64,000 bases of DNA, taken from contig NZ_QKMF01000003.1 in NCBI RefSeq assembly GCF_003208435.1, positions 310,001 through 374,000 of the forward strand. Reading direction: 5' to 3'. Below, piece after piece: positions 1 through 9,005 of this stretch. Numbering within the stretch: the stretch's first letter is position 1; each line of letters starts with the position of its first letter. The stretch comes from Pelagimonas varians (GTDB lineage: Bacteria > Pseudomonadota > Alphaproteobacteria > Rhodobacterales > Rhodobacteraceae). The notes beneath the pieces were generated by a model that was not told the origin of the DNA, made no database searches, and worked only from the letters and a program-made list of their open reading frames with translations. The position numbers and the translations under genes were made by a program.

Positions 1-483
1 GTGATTGTTGAGCTGGAAGGCACAACAGGGTCATCCCCGGCCAATGACCGCCGCAGTGGTTTTGACGATGCCATCGCCGCTGATCCGCGCTTTGAAATTG
101 TGGCCAGCCAGACCGGTGACTTTGCTCGCGATATGGGCCGTCAGGTCATGGAAACATTGCTGCAAGCGCATCCTGACGTGAACATCGTTTATGCCCATAA
201 CGACGAAATGGCGATTGGTGCGATTCAGGCGCTAGAACTTGCGGGCCGCAAGCCGGGCGAAGACGTGATGATTGTGTCCATCGACGGCACCCGTGATGCG
301 CTTCAGGCGATCATTGACGGCAAAATGGGCGTCACTGTCGAAAGCTCGCCGTTCTTCGGGCCGCTCGCATGTGAAACCATGAAGCGCTACGCCGCTGGTG
401 AAACAATCGAACCTTGGGTTCAGGTCAGTGACCGCATTTTCACCGTCGAAAATGCAGCTGACCACATTGATGAAGCCTATTAA
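1..483 (+). CDS. ytfQ: Sugar ABC transporter substrate-binding protein, C-terminal part (YtfQ-type)
   Basis: Periplasmic binding component of a CUT2 sugar importer; only the last 160 residues lie in the window, so the start is missing. The visible part has the second lobe of a type I periplasmic binding fold: an N-D-R-R-xG-F region near the left edge, the hinge/ligand stretch YAHNDEMAIGAIQA, and VSIDGTRDALQAI, which are typical of the galactofuranose-binding YtfQ group. It is followed by a hairpin and then by the cognate ATPase and two permeases in the same order as the E. coli ytfQRT-yjfF operon. The ligand cannot be read from the sequence; a neighbouring sugar-acid-type enolase suggests a sugar or aldonate-related compound. 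Confidence 0.9.
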   Translation: MIVELEGTTGSSPANDRRSGFDDAIAADPRFEIVASQTGDFARDMGRQVMETLLQAHPDVNIVYAHNDEMAIGAIQALELAGRKPGEDVMIVSIDGTRDALQAIIDGKMGVTVESSPFFGPLACETMKRYAAGETIEPWVQVSDRIFTVENAADHIDEAY

Positions 484-500
484 TTTCAGGCTTTTGACCG

Positions 501-528
501 AAAGGGCGTCTCCTCCCGGGCGCCCTTT
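501..528 (+). terminator. Intercistronic hairpin after the binding-protein gene
   Basis: An 8-bp perfect stem (AAAGGGCG / CGCCCTTT) with a 12-nt loop lies 18 nt after the stop codon. The following tail is only moderately T-rich. Such hairpins after a binding-protein gene usually stabilise its mRNA or partly terminate, giving more binding protein than membrane components; here that role is inferred. Confidence 0.55.
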
Positions 529-561
529 CACCTTCTATTTGTGCTCAAAGGATTGATGCCG

Positions 562-2079
562 ATGACCGTTCTGTTAGAAATGAATGCAATCCAAAAGGCG
601 TTTAATGGCGTGCCTGCACTTGCCGGTGCCTCTGTCGAGATTGAACGCGGCGAAGTGCATGCATTGATCGGCCAAAACGGCGCTGGAAAATCGACGATGA
701 TCAAGGTGTTGACGGGCGTGTACCGCCGCGACGACGGCCAGATCTCCTTCAACGGACAAGACAGCGTTTTGACGAACCCGCGTGAGGCGCAAGCCGCCGG
801 GATCGCAACGATCTATCAAGAACTTACCTTGGTTCCGCTGCGCTCCGTCACTGAAAACGTGATGATGGGGTATGAACCGAAACGCTTTGGGGCCTTTATC
901 GATTGGTCCGCGGCCCATGCCCGAACCCGTGAAATTTTGACCCGCTTTGGCATCGACATTGATGTGAAAATGCCGCTGGGAACTTACTCTACGGCCATCC
1001 AGCAACTTGTGGCCATTGCCCGCGCTGTTTCGCTTGACGCGAAGCTTGTCATTATGGACGAGCCGACGTCGTCGCTTGACACATCCGAGGTGAAAACACT
1101 TTTTGGCGTGGTGCGTAGCCTGCGTGATGCGGGGGTGTCTGTCCTCTATGTCTCGCACTTCCTTGATGAGCTGTTTGAGATTTGCGATCGTGTCACGACG
1201 ATGCGCGATGGCAAAACTGTCGGCTGCGTAAAACTTGCCGAGACGACCAAGCTCGACTTGATCGCCGGAATGCTTGGCCGCGCCAGCAGTGACATCGCGG
1301 CGGCGGGTATGACTGAATTCGGCGGCGGAGCTGCCAAAAAGGGCGAAATTCTGCTGGAGGCCAAAGATGTCGCCACCGGCCCGCGCCTGTCAAAGTTCGA
1401 CATGAGTTTGCACCGGGGCGAGATCGTTGGGCTGGGCGGATTGCTTGGGGCGGGGCGGACCGAAGCCGCGCGGGCGCTCTTTGGTGTCGATGCTCTGCGG
1501 AGCGGGTCAATTACCCTCAAAGGGGCGGCTGCGCCGTCGCAACCTGCGGATGCGATTTCGGCAGGACTTGGATATTTGACCGAAGATCGCAAGGCCGAGG
1601 GCATCATACCTGACATGTCGGTACGCGAAAACCTGACGCTGGCGCTTTTGCCGCGCATGACCAAAGGTGGGCAAATCGACCGCGCCCGAGAGCGCGAAAT
1701 CGTCCAGCACTACATCGATGCGTTGGACATCAAAACCGCCGACATGGAACAACCCATTCGCGAACTTTCTGGCGGCAATCAGCAAAAGGTTCTGCTGGCA
1801 CGCTGGCTTGCCATCGAACCCGATATCTTGATCCTGGATGAACCAACGCGCGGCGTTGATATCGGCGCAAAACGTGAAATTCAGTTGATTATCCGTGACT
1901 ATGTGGATCGCGGGTACAGCGTTGTCCTGATCAGTTCCGAATTCGAAGAACTGGTCGAGGGGGCTGACCGTATTGTTGTCCTCAACGAAGGGCGCTGCGT
2001 GACGGAGCTCACGAATCCCGGAATCACAGAGCATAAACTGGTGCAGGCATTGGCCCACACAAACGAGGCTATCGTATGA
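562..2079 (+). CDS. ytfR: Sugar ABC transporter ATP-binding protein, two ABC domains
   Basis: Double-ATPase subunit energising sugar uptake at the cytoplasmic membrane, about 505 aa, the usual length for CUT2 ATPases. The N-terminal half has Walker A GQNGAGKST and Walker B LVIMDEPTSSLD. The C-terminal half has the degenerate Walker A GLLGAGRTE, signature LSGGNQQKV and Walker B ILILDEPTRGVD, the normal asymmetry of RbsA/MglA/YtfR proteins. I chose ATG 562 because AAAGGA at 547-552 sits 9 nt upstream; ATG 556 and GTG 541 are in frame but poorly placed. Its stop overlaps the next start (ATGA), indicating translational coupling to the first permease. Confidence 0.93.
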   Translation: MTVLLEMNAIQKAFNGVPALAGASVEIERGEVHALIGQNGAGKSTMIKVLTGVYRRDDGQISFNGQDSVLTNPREAQAAGIATIYQELTLVPLRSVTENVMMGYEPKRFGAFIDWSAAHARTREILTRFGIDIDVKMPLGTYSTAIQQLVAIARAVSLDAKLVIMDEPTSSLDTSEVKTLFGVVRSLRDAGVSVLYVSHFLDELFEICDRVTTMRDGKTVGCVKLAETTKLDLIAGMLGRASSDIAAAGMTEFGGGAAKKGEILLEAKDVATGPRLSKFDMSLHRGEIVGLGGLLGAGRTEAARALFGVDALRSGSITLKGAAAPSQPADAISAGLGYLTEDRKAEGIIPDMSVRENLTLALLPRMTKGGQIDRAREREIVQHYIDALDIKTADMEQPIRELSGGNQQKVLLARWLAIEPDILILDEPTRGVDIGAKREIQLIIRDYVDRGYSVVLISSEFEELVEGADRIVVLNEGRCVTELTNPGITEHKLVQALAHTNEAIV

Positions 2080-3056
2080 GCATGACCACTTCTGAAATAA
2101 CGGGCAAAAGCATGTTGCAAGTGCTGCGTGGCCACGGCGGCGTGGTCGCTCTGGTCGCCATTTTGCTGTTCAATATGGCTTTCACGCCGAACTTCTTCCA
2201 ACTGCAAACCCTCTTTGTAAACATTAGCCAGGTCGCCACGATCGCCATCGTCGCCATGGGGATGACTTTGGTGATTGCGACTGGCGGGATCGACCTGTCT
2301 GTTGGCGCGATCATGGCGCTTGCCGGTGCGTTGGCTCCGCTGATTTTCCTGTCGGAATTTGGCACCGCATACCCTGTTTTGGGCGTGGCGCTGGCCATCG
2401 CATTGCCGTTGCTTGTGGCCCTTGCGTGTGGGCTTTTTAACGGGATCATGGTCGCCAAACTAAACGTGCAACCGATTATCGCCACGCTGATCCTTTTCAT
2501 CTCTGGGCGCGGTGTCGCGCAGGTTTTGACAAACGGAAACCTGCAAACGTTTTCCAACCCGCAATTTAGCTATCTCGGCACGGGAAAGATCCTTGGCCTG
2601 CCATTCCAAGGCTGGCTTGCTGTTGCAATTGCCGTCGTCCTTTACCTTGTCATCTCGCGCACAACCTTTGGCCGCTATGTGCTGGCCATCGGGGGCAACG
2701 AACGTGCCGCGCGGCTTTCGGGCGGGCCAGTCGCCCGTGTGAAAATCGGCGTCTACATGATTTGTGGCGCACTAGCGGGGCTTGCCGGACTAATCGTTGT
2801 CGCCATCAATTCGGCCTCGGACGCGGCACGCAATGGCAGCTTGATGGAGCTTGACGCAATCGCCGCGGCGGTCGTGGGAGGCGCTTTACTGCAAGGTGGG
2901 CGCGCCCCGATTTTTGGCGCGATCTTGGGTGCGGTCATCATCCAATTGGTGAAATACACTTTGCTTGCCAACGGCGTAGAAGACGAGGTCGCCCTAATCG
3001 CCAAGGCGGGCATCATCCTTGTCGCCGTCTATGTGCAGCAAGCCCGGAAGGAATAA
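2076..3056 (+). CDS. ytfT: Sugar ABC transporter permease (YtfT-type)
   Basis: Integral membrane permease of the BPD_transp_2 (RbsC-like) family, 326 aa. The diagnostic [17 protein letters not shown] stretch is at about residues 66-82 and there are around eight to ten hydrophobic segments. It overlaps the ATPase gene by 4 nt and is followed 2 nt later by a second permease, so the transporter channel is a heterodimer as in YtfT/YjfF. The substrate is unknown. Confidence 0.92.
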   Translation: MSMTTSEITGKSMLQVLRGHGGVVALVAILLFNMAFTPNFFQLQTLFVNISQVATIAIVAMGMTLVIATGGIDLSVGAIMALAGALAPLIFLSEFGTAYPVLGVALAIALPLLVALACGLFNGIMVAKLNVQPIIATLILFISGRGVAQVLTNGNLQTFSNPQFSYLGTGKILGLPFQGWLAVAIAVVLYLVISRTTFGRYVLAIGGNERAARLSGGPVARVKIGVYMICGALAGLAGLIVVAINSASDAARNGSLMELDAIAAAVVGGALLQGGRAPIFGAILGAVIIQLVKYTLLANGVEDEVALIAKAGIILVAVYVQQARKE

Positions 3057-3058
3057 TC

Positions 3059-4060
3059 ATGTTGAACTCTGACGCTTTTGATCTGCGAAAATACATGCAG
3101 CGCCACCCTCAATCTGTCGCTGTGTGGATCGCTCTTTTGGCTCTTATTCTCTTTGGGGTGCTGCGCTATGACAATTTTGGCGGGTCGTATAATTTTGGCT
3201 CGTTTCTGAACTATAATTCGATGTTCATCGTGATTGCCCTTGGCATGTGCTTTGTTATCATCACCGGCGGGATCGATCTTTCTGTTGGCTCTGTTGCGGC
3301 CTTTTCTTCGGTCATAGCGGCTTACCTGTCTCCCTACGGAATAGAGGTCGCGCTGCCCTTGGCTGTGCTTGTCGGCATGTCTTTTGGAGCCTTCAACGCC
3401 TTTTGTATCATCGCCCTGCGTATTCCGCCGTTTATCGCGACCCTTGCAACCATGCTTGGTGCAAAGGGTGCGGCGCTGGTCATTTCAGGGGCTTCGACCG
3501 TGGCCGTGGATTGGGGCTCAAACTTTACCAACATGGGCATGAACAAGGCCCTAGGTCTGTTCCCTTGGTCCATCGTCCTTGTCACGGTCGTCGGCATCGC
3601 CCTTTGGATCGTGCTGGAAATGACGTCGCTGGGACGCACCATTCTGGCCATCGGCGGCGGTGAAGATGCGTCCAAGCTTATGGGGCTCAAGGTCAACCGT
3701 GCCAAAGCGTTTGTCTACATCATTTCTGGCGGATGTGCGGGCCTTGCCGGTGTCATCCTCGCCTCAGGTTTTGGCGCAGGTCAGCCCCTTGAAGGGGTCG
3801 CATGGGAGCTGTCGGCAATTGCTGCGGTTGTGGTTGGCGGCACGCTTTTGACAGGCGGCCTTGGGTCCATTCCGGCCACCGTGGCCGGGGCGCTTCTGCT
3901 TGGTCTTGTCTTCAATATTCTCAATTTTGAAAATGGACGTGGAACCATTAGTTTTAGTGCCTATTGGCAGATGGTAATTCGTGGCATGTTCCTTTTTGCG
4001 GTCATCTTGTTTCAAACCCGTATGACCAAGGGTCAGAAATCTAAAGGAGCTTCAGCATGA
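3059..4060 (+). CDS. yjfF: Sugar ABC transporter permease (YjfF-type)
   Basis: Second BPD_transp_2 permease, 333 aa, with the same family signature [18 protein letters not shown] near residues 60-77. It pairs with the preceding permease. Its last 4 nt overlap the start of the enolase-superfamily gene, so transport and the first catabolic step are translationally coupled. A poly-polar N-terminus (about 20 residues) precedes the first membrane helix. Confidence 0.92.
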   Translation: MLNSDAFDLRKYMQRHPQSVAVWIALLALILFGVLRYDNFGGSYNFGSFLNYNSMFIVIALGMCFVIITGGIDLSVGSVAAFSSVIAAYLSPYGIEVALPLAVLVGMSFGAFNAFCIIALRIPPFIATLATMLGAKGAALVISGASTVAVDWGSNFTNMGMNKALGLFPWSIVLVTVVGIALWIVLEMTSLGRTILAIGGGEDASKLMGLKVNRAKAFVYIISGGCAGLAGVILASGFGAGQPLEGVAWELSAIAAVVVGGTLLTGGLGSIPATVAGALLLGLVFNILNFENGRGTISFSAYWQMVIRGMFLFAVILFQTRMTKGQKSKGASA

Positions 4061-5148
4061 GCCAGATCGCATCCATCGATGTGCGCCATTTCCACATACC
4101 GTTGGCCGAAGTTCTCGTGGATGCCAAACACGGCGACCACCACATTTTCGAGTTGATCACAGCAACGGTGCATCTCACTGATGGCTCTTCGGGGACAGGC
4201 TACACGTATACCGGCGGCAAAGGCGGGCATGCGATTGTAGCTATGATCACCCACGATCTGGCACCGTTCTTGATTGGAAAATCTGCCGAAGATGTCGAAA
4301 GTCTCTATGACGCGATGCAATGGCATGTGCACTACGTTGCACGCGGCGGCATAGCCTCTTTTGCGATCTCAGCGGTTGATATTGCGCTTTGGGATCTGCG
4401 CGGCAAGCGCACGGGGCAGCCACTTTGGGAAATGGCAGGCGGGGCCGCGAAGACTTGCAAGGCCTACTGTGGCGGCATCGATCTTGGATTTCCACTTCCC
4501 AAGCTTTTGGAAAGCATCCAATCCTATCTCGATCGGGGTTTTAACGCTGTGAAGATCAAGATCGGGCAACCGTCATTGGACGAAGACATCGCGCGGATCA
4601 AAGCCGTGCGTGATCTGATCGGCCCTGACATCACGTTTATGGTTGACGCGAATTACTCCATGAATGTCAAACAAGCCATTGCCGCTGCCAACGCCTTCAA
4701 ACCTTTCAATCTCACATGGTTTGAAGAGCCAATAATTCCGGATGATTATCTCGGGTTTGCGGAAATTGGTGCTGCGACCGGCATGCCGCTTGCTATGGGC
4801 GAAAACCTCCACACGATCCACGAATTTGAATATGCCTTTGCGCAGTCGAATCTGAGTTTTATCCAGCCCGATGCGTCCAATTGCGGCGGTATCACAGGCT
4901 TTCTTCAGGTTGCAGCACTCGCCGAAAAGGCGGGCGTACCAACCTGTAGCCACGGTATGCAAGAACTCCACGTGAGCCTTGTATCAGGATTGGATAACGC
5001 AGGCTGGATCGAAGTCCACTCCTTCCCGATAGATCAATACACGACGCGGCCCTTGGTTGTCGAAAACCACCTTGCCGTGGCCCCTGATGTGGCGGGCATA
5101 GGGGTGACATTCGATTGGCAAAAACTTGAGGCTGTGAACCAGTTGTAG
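4057..5148 (+). CDS. Mandelate racemase / muconate lactonizing enzyme family dehydratase or racemase
   Basis: Enolase-superfamily enzyme of the mandelate racemase subgroup, 363 aa, cytoplasmic and Mg-dependent. All eight functional positions of mandelate racemase can be placed with a constant offset of two: K166 and K168 (KIK), metal ligands D197, E223 and E249, D272, general base H299 (CSHGMQE) and E319. The family abstracts a proton alpha to a carboxylate and then racemises or dehydrates; many members linked to sugar importers are sugar-acid dehydratases. The overlap with the permease gene implies that its substrate, or a near precursor, is what the ABC importer brings in. The exact sugar acid cannot be told from sequence. 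Confidence 0.88.
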   Translation: MSQIASIDVRHFHIPLAEVLVDAKHGDHHIFELITATVHLTDGSSGTGYTYTGGKGGHAIVAMITHDLAPFLIGKSAEDVESLYDAMQWHVHYVARGGIASFAISAVDIALWDLRGKRTGQPLWEMAGGAAKTCKAYCGGIDLGFPLPKLLESIQSYLDRGFNAVKIKIGQPSLDEDIARIKAVRDLIGPDITFMVDANYSMNVKQAIAAANAFKPFNLTWFEEPIIPDDYLGFAEIGAATGMPLAMGENLHTIHEFEYAFAQSNLSFIQPDASNCGGITGFLQVAALAEKAGVPTCSHGMQELHVSLVSGLDNAGWIEVHSFPIDQYTTRPLVVENHLAVAPDVAGIGVTFDWQKLEAVNQL

Positions 5149-5197
5149 ACCTACAAGGGCGCAATCCCCCTCATCAACCGACAGTTATTTGAAGCGT

Positions 5198-6121
5198 TTA
5201 CAGGTCCACAATACATCTTTGTGAACCTGTGGCTGCAAAGTGATCTTTGCATGCAGCAAGAAAGTGTTGGACGAGCCGGCGCGGCCGGGATTTGTTGTAT
5301 GCCACTGCAAGCGGCAAAGGTGGTAAAGGGTCAGAAATTGGTAGTCCGATCACCGAAGTCCCGCTGTAAGTTGTTGTGGTCAAGGGGCACATGTTAAGGA
5401 CTGCAAGCCCAAATCCCGCACCAACGAGACTGCGGACCATCTCTGTCGAGTTTGCGTAAGCCGCAATTGAAATGTCGCAGTGCTGGCTGTCAAACAGACT
5501 GCGGTAATAGCTCGATGCTACCGGCCGGTTCAGTACAACCAAGGGCTCTTTGCTGATCTCGTGCAGGCTGATGCTTGTCTGGTTCGCAAGGGTATGCGTT
5601 GCGGGCAAAAGACAATAAGCCGGAGCTTCTACCAAGACATCGAAACTGATCGCTGGCCGGACATCTTTGCTGACAAACAAAATGACGTCATACGTCCCGT
5701 TCAGCAAACCGTCTTGGGCGCTTTCGTTGTCGCATTCCTCTAGATGCAGGGTTACATCGCTGGACGCAGGCACAAAAGACGTCAGGATTTCGGGCAAGAA
5801 AGCTGGTGCAATGGGGGCATAATATCCAATGCGCAAACTGCCACTCAGCGCTTGTTTCAAGTCAGCCCCCTCGGCAAGGACTGATCGATAATCGTCTAGC
5901 AATTTCTCAAACTTGCGCGCCGCCGCCAGACCACTTGCATTGGCCTGCACCCCGCGCGAGCGTTGCCGCGTGAACAGCTCAAGCTCAAATGTTGCTTCAA
6001 TCTGATCAATTGCCGTCGACACCGCGGAAGCCGCAATATTCAGCTCGGCCGCAGCTTTGGAGATATTGCCGTGTCGCACCACGGTTGTGAAATATTCCAT
6101 CGCTTTCAGTGATATCGACAT
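5198..6121 (-). CDS. LysR family transcriptional regulator
   Basis: DNA-binding regulator of 307 aa with an N-terminal winged HTH (residues about 4-62, with KAMEYFTTVVRHGNISKAA and a second helix around ASAVSTAIDQIE) and a LysR effector-binding domain from about residue 90. ATG 6121 is preceded by GAGGT. It is convergent with the enolase-family gene (49 nt between stops) and divergent from the sterol-desaturase gene (105 nt), so either neighbour could be its target. No effector can be inferred. Confidence 0.9.
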   Translation of the reverse strand: MSISLKAMEYFTTVVRHGNISKAAAELNIAASAVSTAIDQIEATFELELFTRQRSRGVQANASGLAAARKFEKLLDDYRSVLAEGADLKQALSGSLRIGYYAPIAPAFLPEILTSFVPASSDVTLHLEECDNESAQDGLLNGTYDVILFVSKDVRPAISFDVLVEAPAYCLLPATHTLANQTSISLHEISKEPLVVLNRPVASSYYRSLFDSQHCDISIAAYANSTEMVRSLVGAGFGLAVLNMCPLTTTTYSGTSVIGLPISDPLPPLPLAVAYNKSRPRRLVQHFLAACKDHFAATGSQRCIVDL

Positions 6122-6226
6122 AAGTACCTCTGATAATCAGATGTTGATGTCATATTTAATCTGTTTTTCACAGGTGCCATTCTGTGCCAGCCTGCGAAGG
6201 ACACGTGCTAAATCAAGGTATCCGAC

Positions 6227-7207
6227 ATGGACGACACCCCACTTAAAGGCTGGAACCATGTTCCAAATGTACCCCTTCAGGCATCGCCGTTCTTCAGCTG
6301 GCCTTTGCGGCCATTGGAGATGCTGGCATGGGTTTGGAACTCGTGGTTCCTGATCTCAGAGCGGTTGATCGTCGTCGGAATTGCTTTTGCATCGTTCTAT
6401 TGGATTCAACCTCCGCTAGAGGAGACGGCCACACTCGCCTTTGGCTGGGTCGCCGAAATGTATGTCCGCAACCTGATCTTGATGACCGTGGTGGCTGGCG
6501 GGCTGCATCTGTATTTCTACACCTTCACAAAGCAGGGGCGGCGTCTCAAATATGACCCCCGACCGCTGATGAAAAACGGCAGGCAATTCACCTTGGGTGG
6601 TCAGATCCGCGACAATATGTTCTGGACATTGGCCAGTGGAGTCACGATCTGGACCGCCTATGAAGTGCTGATGTTTTGGGCCTTGGCGAATGGATATGCA
6701 CCGCTGCTGACATGGGCTGCCCATCCGGTGTGGTTTGTCGCGATGTTCTTTTTGATCCCGGTCTGGGAGAGTTTCTATTTCTATTGGATTCACCGTCTTT
6801 TACACGTGCCCTTCCTCTATAAACACGTTCATGCGCTTCATCATCGCAACATCAATGTCGGGCCATGGTCAGGGATGTCGATGCATCCGGTCGAGCACGT
6901 TATTTTTTTGGGATCTGTTCTGATCCACTGGATCGTCGCGGCGCATCCCGTGCATATCCTGTTCCATCTGCAATATTACGCGCTGACCGCTGCGACGACC
7001 CACACCGGATTTGAAGGTCTCGTTGTCAAGGATGAGAACCGCCTGAAACTGGGAACCTTCCATCATCAGATGCATCACCGTTATTTCGAATGTAACTACG
7101 GATCGCTCGAGATCCCTTGGGACAAACTGTTCGGGTCGTTCCATGACGGCACCGAAAAGGCGAATGAACGTATCAAAGAGCGGCGCAAACCGATCATGGG
7201 AACTTAA
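6227..7207 (+). CDS. Sterol desaturase / fatty acid hydroxylase family membrane protein
   Basis: Di-iron membrane oxygenase, 326 aa, with at least four hydrophobic segments. The family's histidine clusters are all present: H189-RLL-H193, H202-AL-H205-H206, and H279-H280-QM-H283-H284. Members hydroxylate or desaturate lipids, sterols or carotenoids; the substrate here is unknown. Transcription is divergent from the LysR gene, with a 105-nt shared control region containing an AT-rich stretch (6145-6172). Confidence 0.88.
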   Translation: MDDTPLKGWNHVPNVPLQASPFFSWPLRPLEMLAWVWNSWFLISERLIVVGIAFASFYWIQPPLEETATLAFGWVAEMYVRNLILMTVVAGGLHLYFYTFTKQGRRLKYDPRPLMKNGRQFTLGGQIRDNMFWTLASGVTIWTAYEVLMFWALANGYAPLLTWAAHPVWFVAMFFLIPVWESFYFYWIHRLLHVPFLYKHVHALHHRNINVGPWSGMSMHPVEHVIFLGSVLIHWIVAAHPVHILFHLQYYALTAATTHTGFEGLVVKDENRLKLGTFHHQMHHRYFECNYGSLEIPWDKLFGSFHDGTEKANERIKERRKPIMGT

Positions 7208-7521
7208 GCTATGACAGCGTTGGTCCCATGAGATCCAAATCGGAATGATCATCGGATATCGTAACTCATTTTAATCTATTGTATTATTTCGAGCAGCCGC
7301 GTTTTCGGCCTACAACGGGATCGCATGCGCCATCGGAAGGAAAGGTTTGAAAGGGGCCCTTAGCGGGTAGGGCAGCCCAAACAAACCCCTCACGTCTTTG
7401 TGCCAGTTTTGGAACCGTGATCCAGATAGTCTTCCGGAAACCAAGGGGGCCTGATCCTGGGCTGGTGTAGCCATTGAAACACTGAACTCAGGACCACTGC
7501 GTGAACAAAGCTGCATTTCGT
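7208..7521. other. Intergenic stretch with no recognised gene
   Basis: About 310 bp between two convergent genes. A 71-codon minus-strand frame at 7310-7525 has no family resemblance I can name. I see no convincing terminator or RNA gene. Confidence 0.4.
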
Positions 7522-8088
7522 TCATTTCTTTCGCAAGGACGGGATTTTCAATCCTGCTTCAGATGACTCAATCAACACACCAAGCCTTTTCAATCTGGTC
7601 TCCTCTTTCTTTGCACTCATGACCCACCAGATCGACTCCCGTCGATAAGACGGGGCTAGGCTTGTCAGGAACTGCCAAGCCGTTTGCTGCGCCCTGAACC
7701 GCTCTTCATATTCTTTCGAAAGCGGGACATTTCGGTCTTCAGAGGTATAGCCTTGTATGTCGGATCTGTTGTTAAAAACGAGCAACCCTGCCGGTTTCAT
7801 TTTTCCAAGCTTGATAAGGTCTTTGGCCTTGCTGACGTTTACAGCACTCCACACACTGTTTGTTTTCCGCGGAGTAAAACGAATTTTGTAGCTTCGGTCG
7901 TCGATCGTTTTTCTAATGCCGTCGATCCAGCCAAAACAAAGGGCGACATCAACCGAGTCAGACCACGTTAGGCTTGGACGGCCGGTGCTTTTCCTGAAAT
8001 AGCCAACCCAAAGCTCTTTGGCCCCAGCGTTTGCTGTCAGCCAGTCGTTAAACTCTTCCTGGTTGGTAAAGAAAACCGGATCTTTCAT
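7522..8088 (-). CDS. YdeI/OmpD-associated family protein
   Basis: Cytoplasmic protein of 188 aa in the YdeI (OmpdA) family. The conserved core is visible: F.t..eF..WL near residues 8-18, KELWVGYFRKSTG, the LCFGWIDG motif at about residues 48-57, and RFTPRKTNSVWSAVN near residues 69-83. YdeI of E. coli has been linked to antimicrobial peptide tolerance, but the biochemical role is not established. ATG 8088 is preceded by GAGGA. It stands alone with no obvious operon partner. Confidence 0.88.
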   Translation of the reverse strand: MKDPVFFTNQEEFNDWLTANAGAKELWVGYFRKSTGRPSLTWSDSVDVALCFGWIDGIRKTIDDRSYKIRFTPRKTNSVWSAVNVSKAKDLIKLGKMKPAGLLVFNNRSDIQGYTSEDRNVPLSKEYEERFRAQQTAWQFLTSLAPSYRRESIWWVMSAKKEETRLKRLGVLIESSEAGLKIPSLRKK

Positions 8089-8893
8089 CCATTCGTCCTC
8101 ATTGCGGGTTGGTCGGTGGGCTGATCATGCCGCTGATGTCAGTTTTGCAGCGAGCGGTCATTCAAGAAGCCCCTTTTATCGCGGGACTATGTCATGGGTA
8201 GAGGAAAGATTGGAACTCCCGGCCCAACGAGATTTGGTGACCCGGCTGGCCGGACCGCTTTTGGATGACGCTTTGTTGTCGTTGTCCGTTTTCCCCGGAA
8301 GATCCTCTTGAACGACATCGCCAAGCGAGCGTTTCAGCTTGGCGTTCTCTCGGGGGATGGCACGCGGCTTGGCCGTATTAGACACCTCGCTTTCGGCATC
8401 TTGCCACGCAATTTCCTGCGGGGCAGTGATATTTTGAAGCTTCGGCAGCAGGTTAACGCACAAACAATGTAATTTGGAGCGCAAGCCAGTTCAGCAGTTT
8501 GTGTTTACGGCTGGACGCCTCATGCCTCATATTCCCCATCCGCTGTGACTCAACTGCAACAGTCCAAAATCGCCGCGCACTGGCCAGGGTCTCTTCCGCA
8601 CCGCACCCTGTGCACAGTGTCAGGCCGGAAAGGCGCGCGCGTCATCTTCAATCTTGGCGGTTTCGACAAAAACTATTTTTTTTCAAGAGGAAGAGGTGGA
8701 ATTTCGACTTTCTCGGCAGCGCAGTTCGATGACATAGGGCTTAGGGTGTCTCGGGTTAAATTAGGTGGTGATATGTTCAAAGAGGGCACGGAAAATAACT
8801 CAGTTTTGGCGGGCTATTTCGTTGGAAAGAAGACGCAAACATTGCGCAGTGAAATGGGGTGTAGGTTTGCAAATACGAGTGTGTTAGCGATTC
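8089..8893. other. Long non-coding or decayed stretch upstream of the small repeat protein gene
   Basis: About 800 bp without a recognisable intact gene. A minus-strand frame at 8176-8484 contains ENAKLKRSLGD, which loosely recalls the leucine-zipper region of IS3-type OrfA proteins, but the rest does not fit. A plus-strand frame at 8545-8898 has no family I know. Best read as decayed DNA plus the upstream region of the gene at 9006. Confidence 0.4.
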
Positions 8894-8974
8894 GTTAAGA
8901 TAAATCTCATTGCAAGACAACGCCTTGCTCTGAATTGGGCCTGTATTTGGCGCACTCGCCTTGTGCGCCATTTT
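8894..8974 (+). promoter_or_regulatory. Conserved leader with hairpin upstream of the small repeat protein gene
   Basis: GTTAAG (8894-8899) and CTTGCTCTGAA (8924-8934) are followed by a perfect 8-bp stem TGGCGCAC / GTGCGCCA (8948-8955 and 8963-8970) and TTTT. The hairpin ends 31 nt before ATG 9006. The same two boxes with nearly the same spacing, and another hairpin plus T run, precede the giant paralogue on the other strand. A leader attenuator or protein-binding leader is inferred. Confidence 0.5.
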
Positions 8975-9005
8975 CGTGTCAACTGATAATGTTGAAGGAC
9001 AATCT

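Noticed and set aside
7310-7525. 71-codon minus-strand frame next to the YdeI gene
   Set aside because: No family, no ribosome binding site and overlaps the YdeI stop region; probably chance.
8176-8484. Possible IS3 OrfA fragment (ENAKLKRSLGD)
   Set aside because: Only a short zipper-like match; no HTH and no OrfB or terminal repeats nearby.
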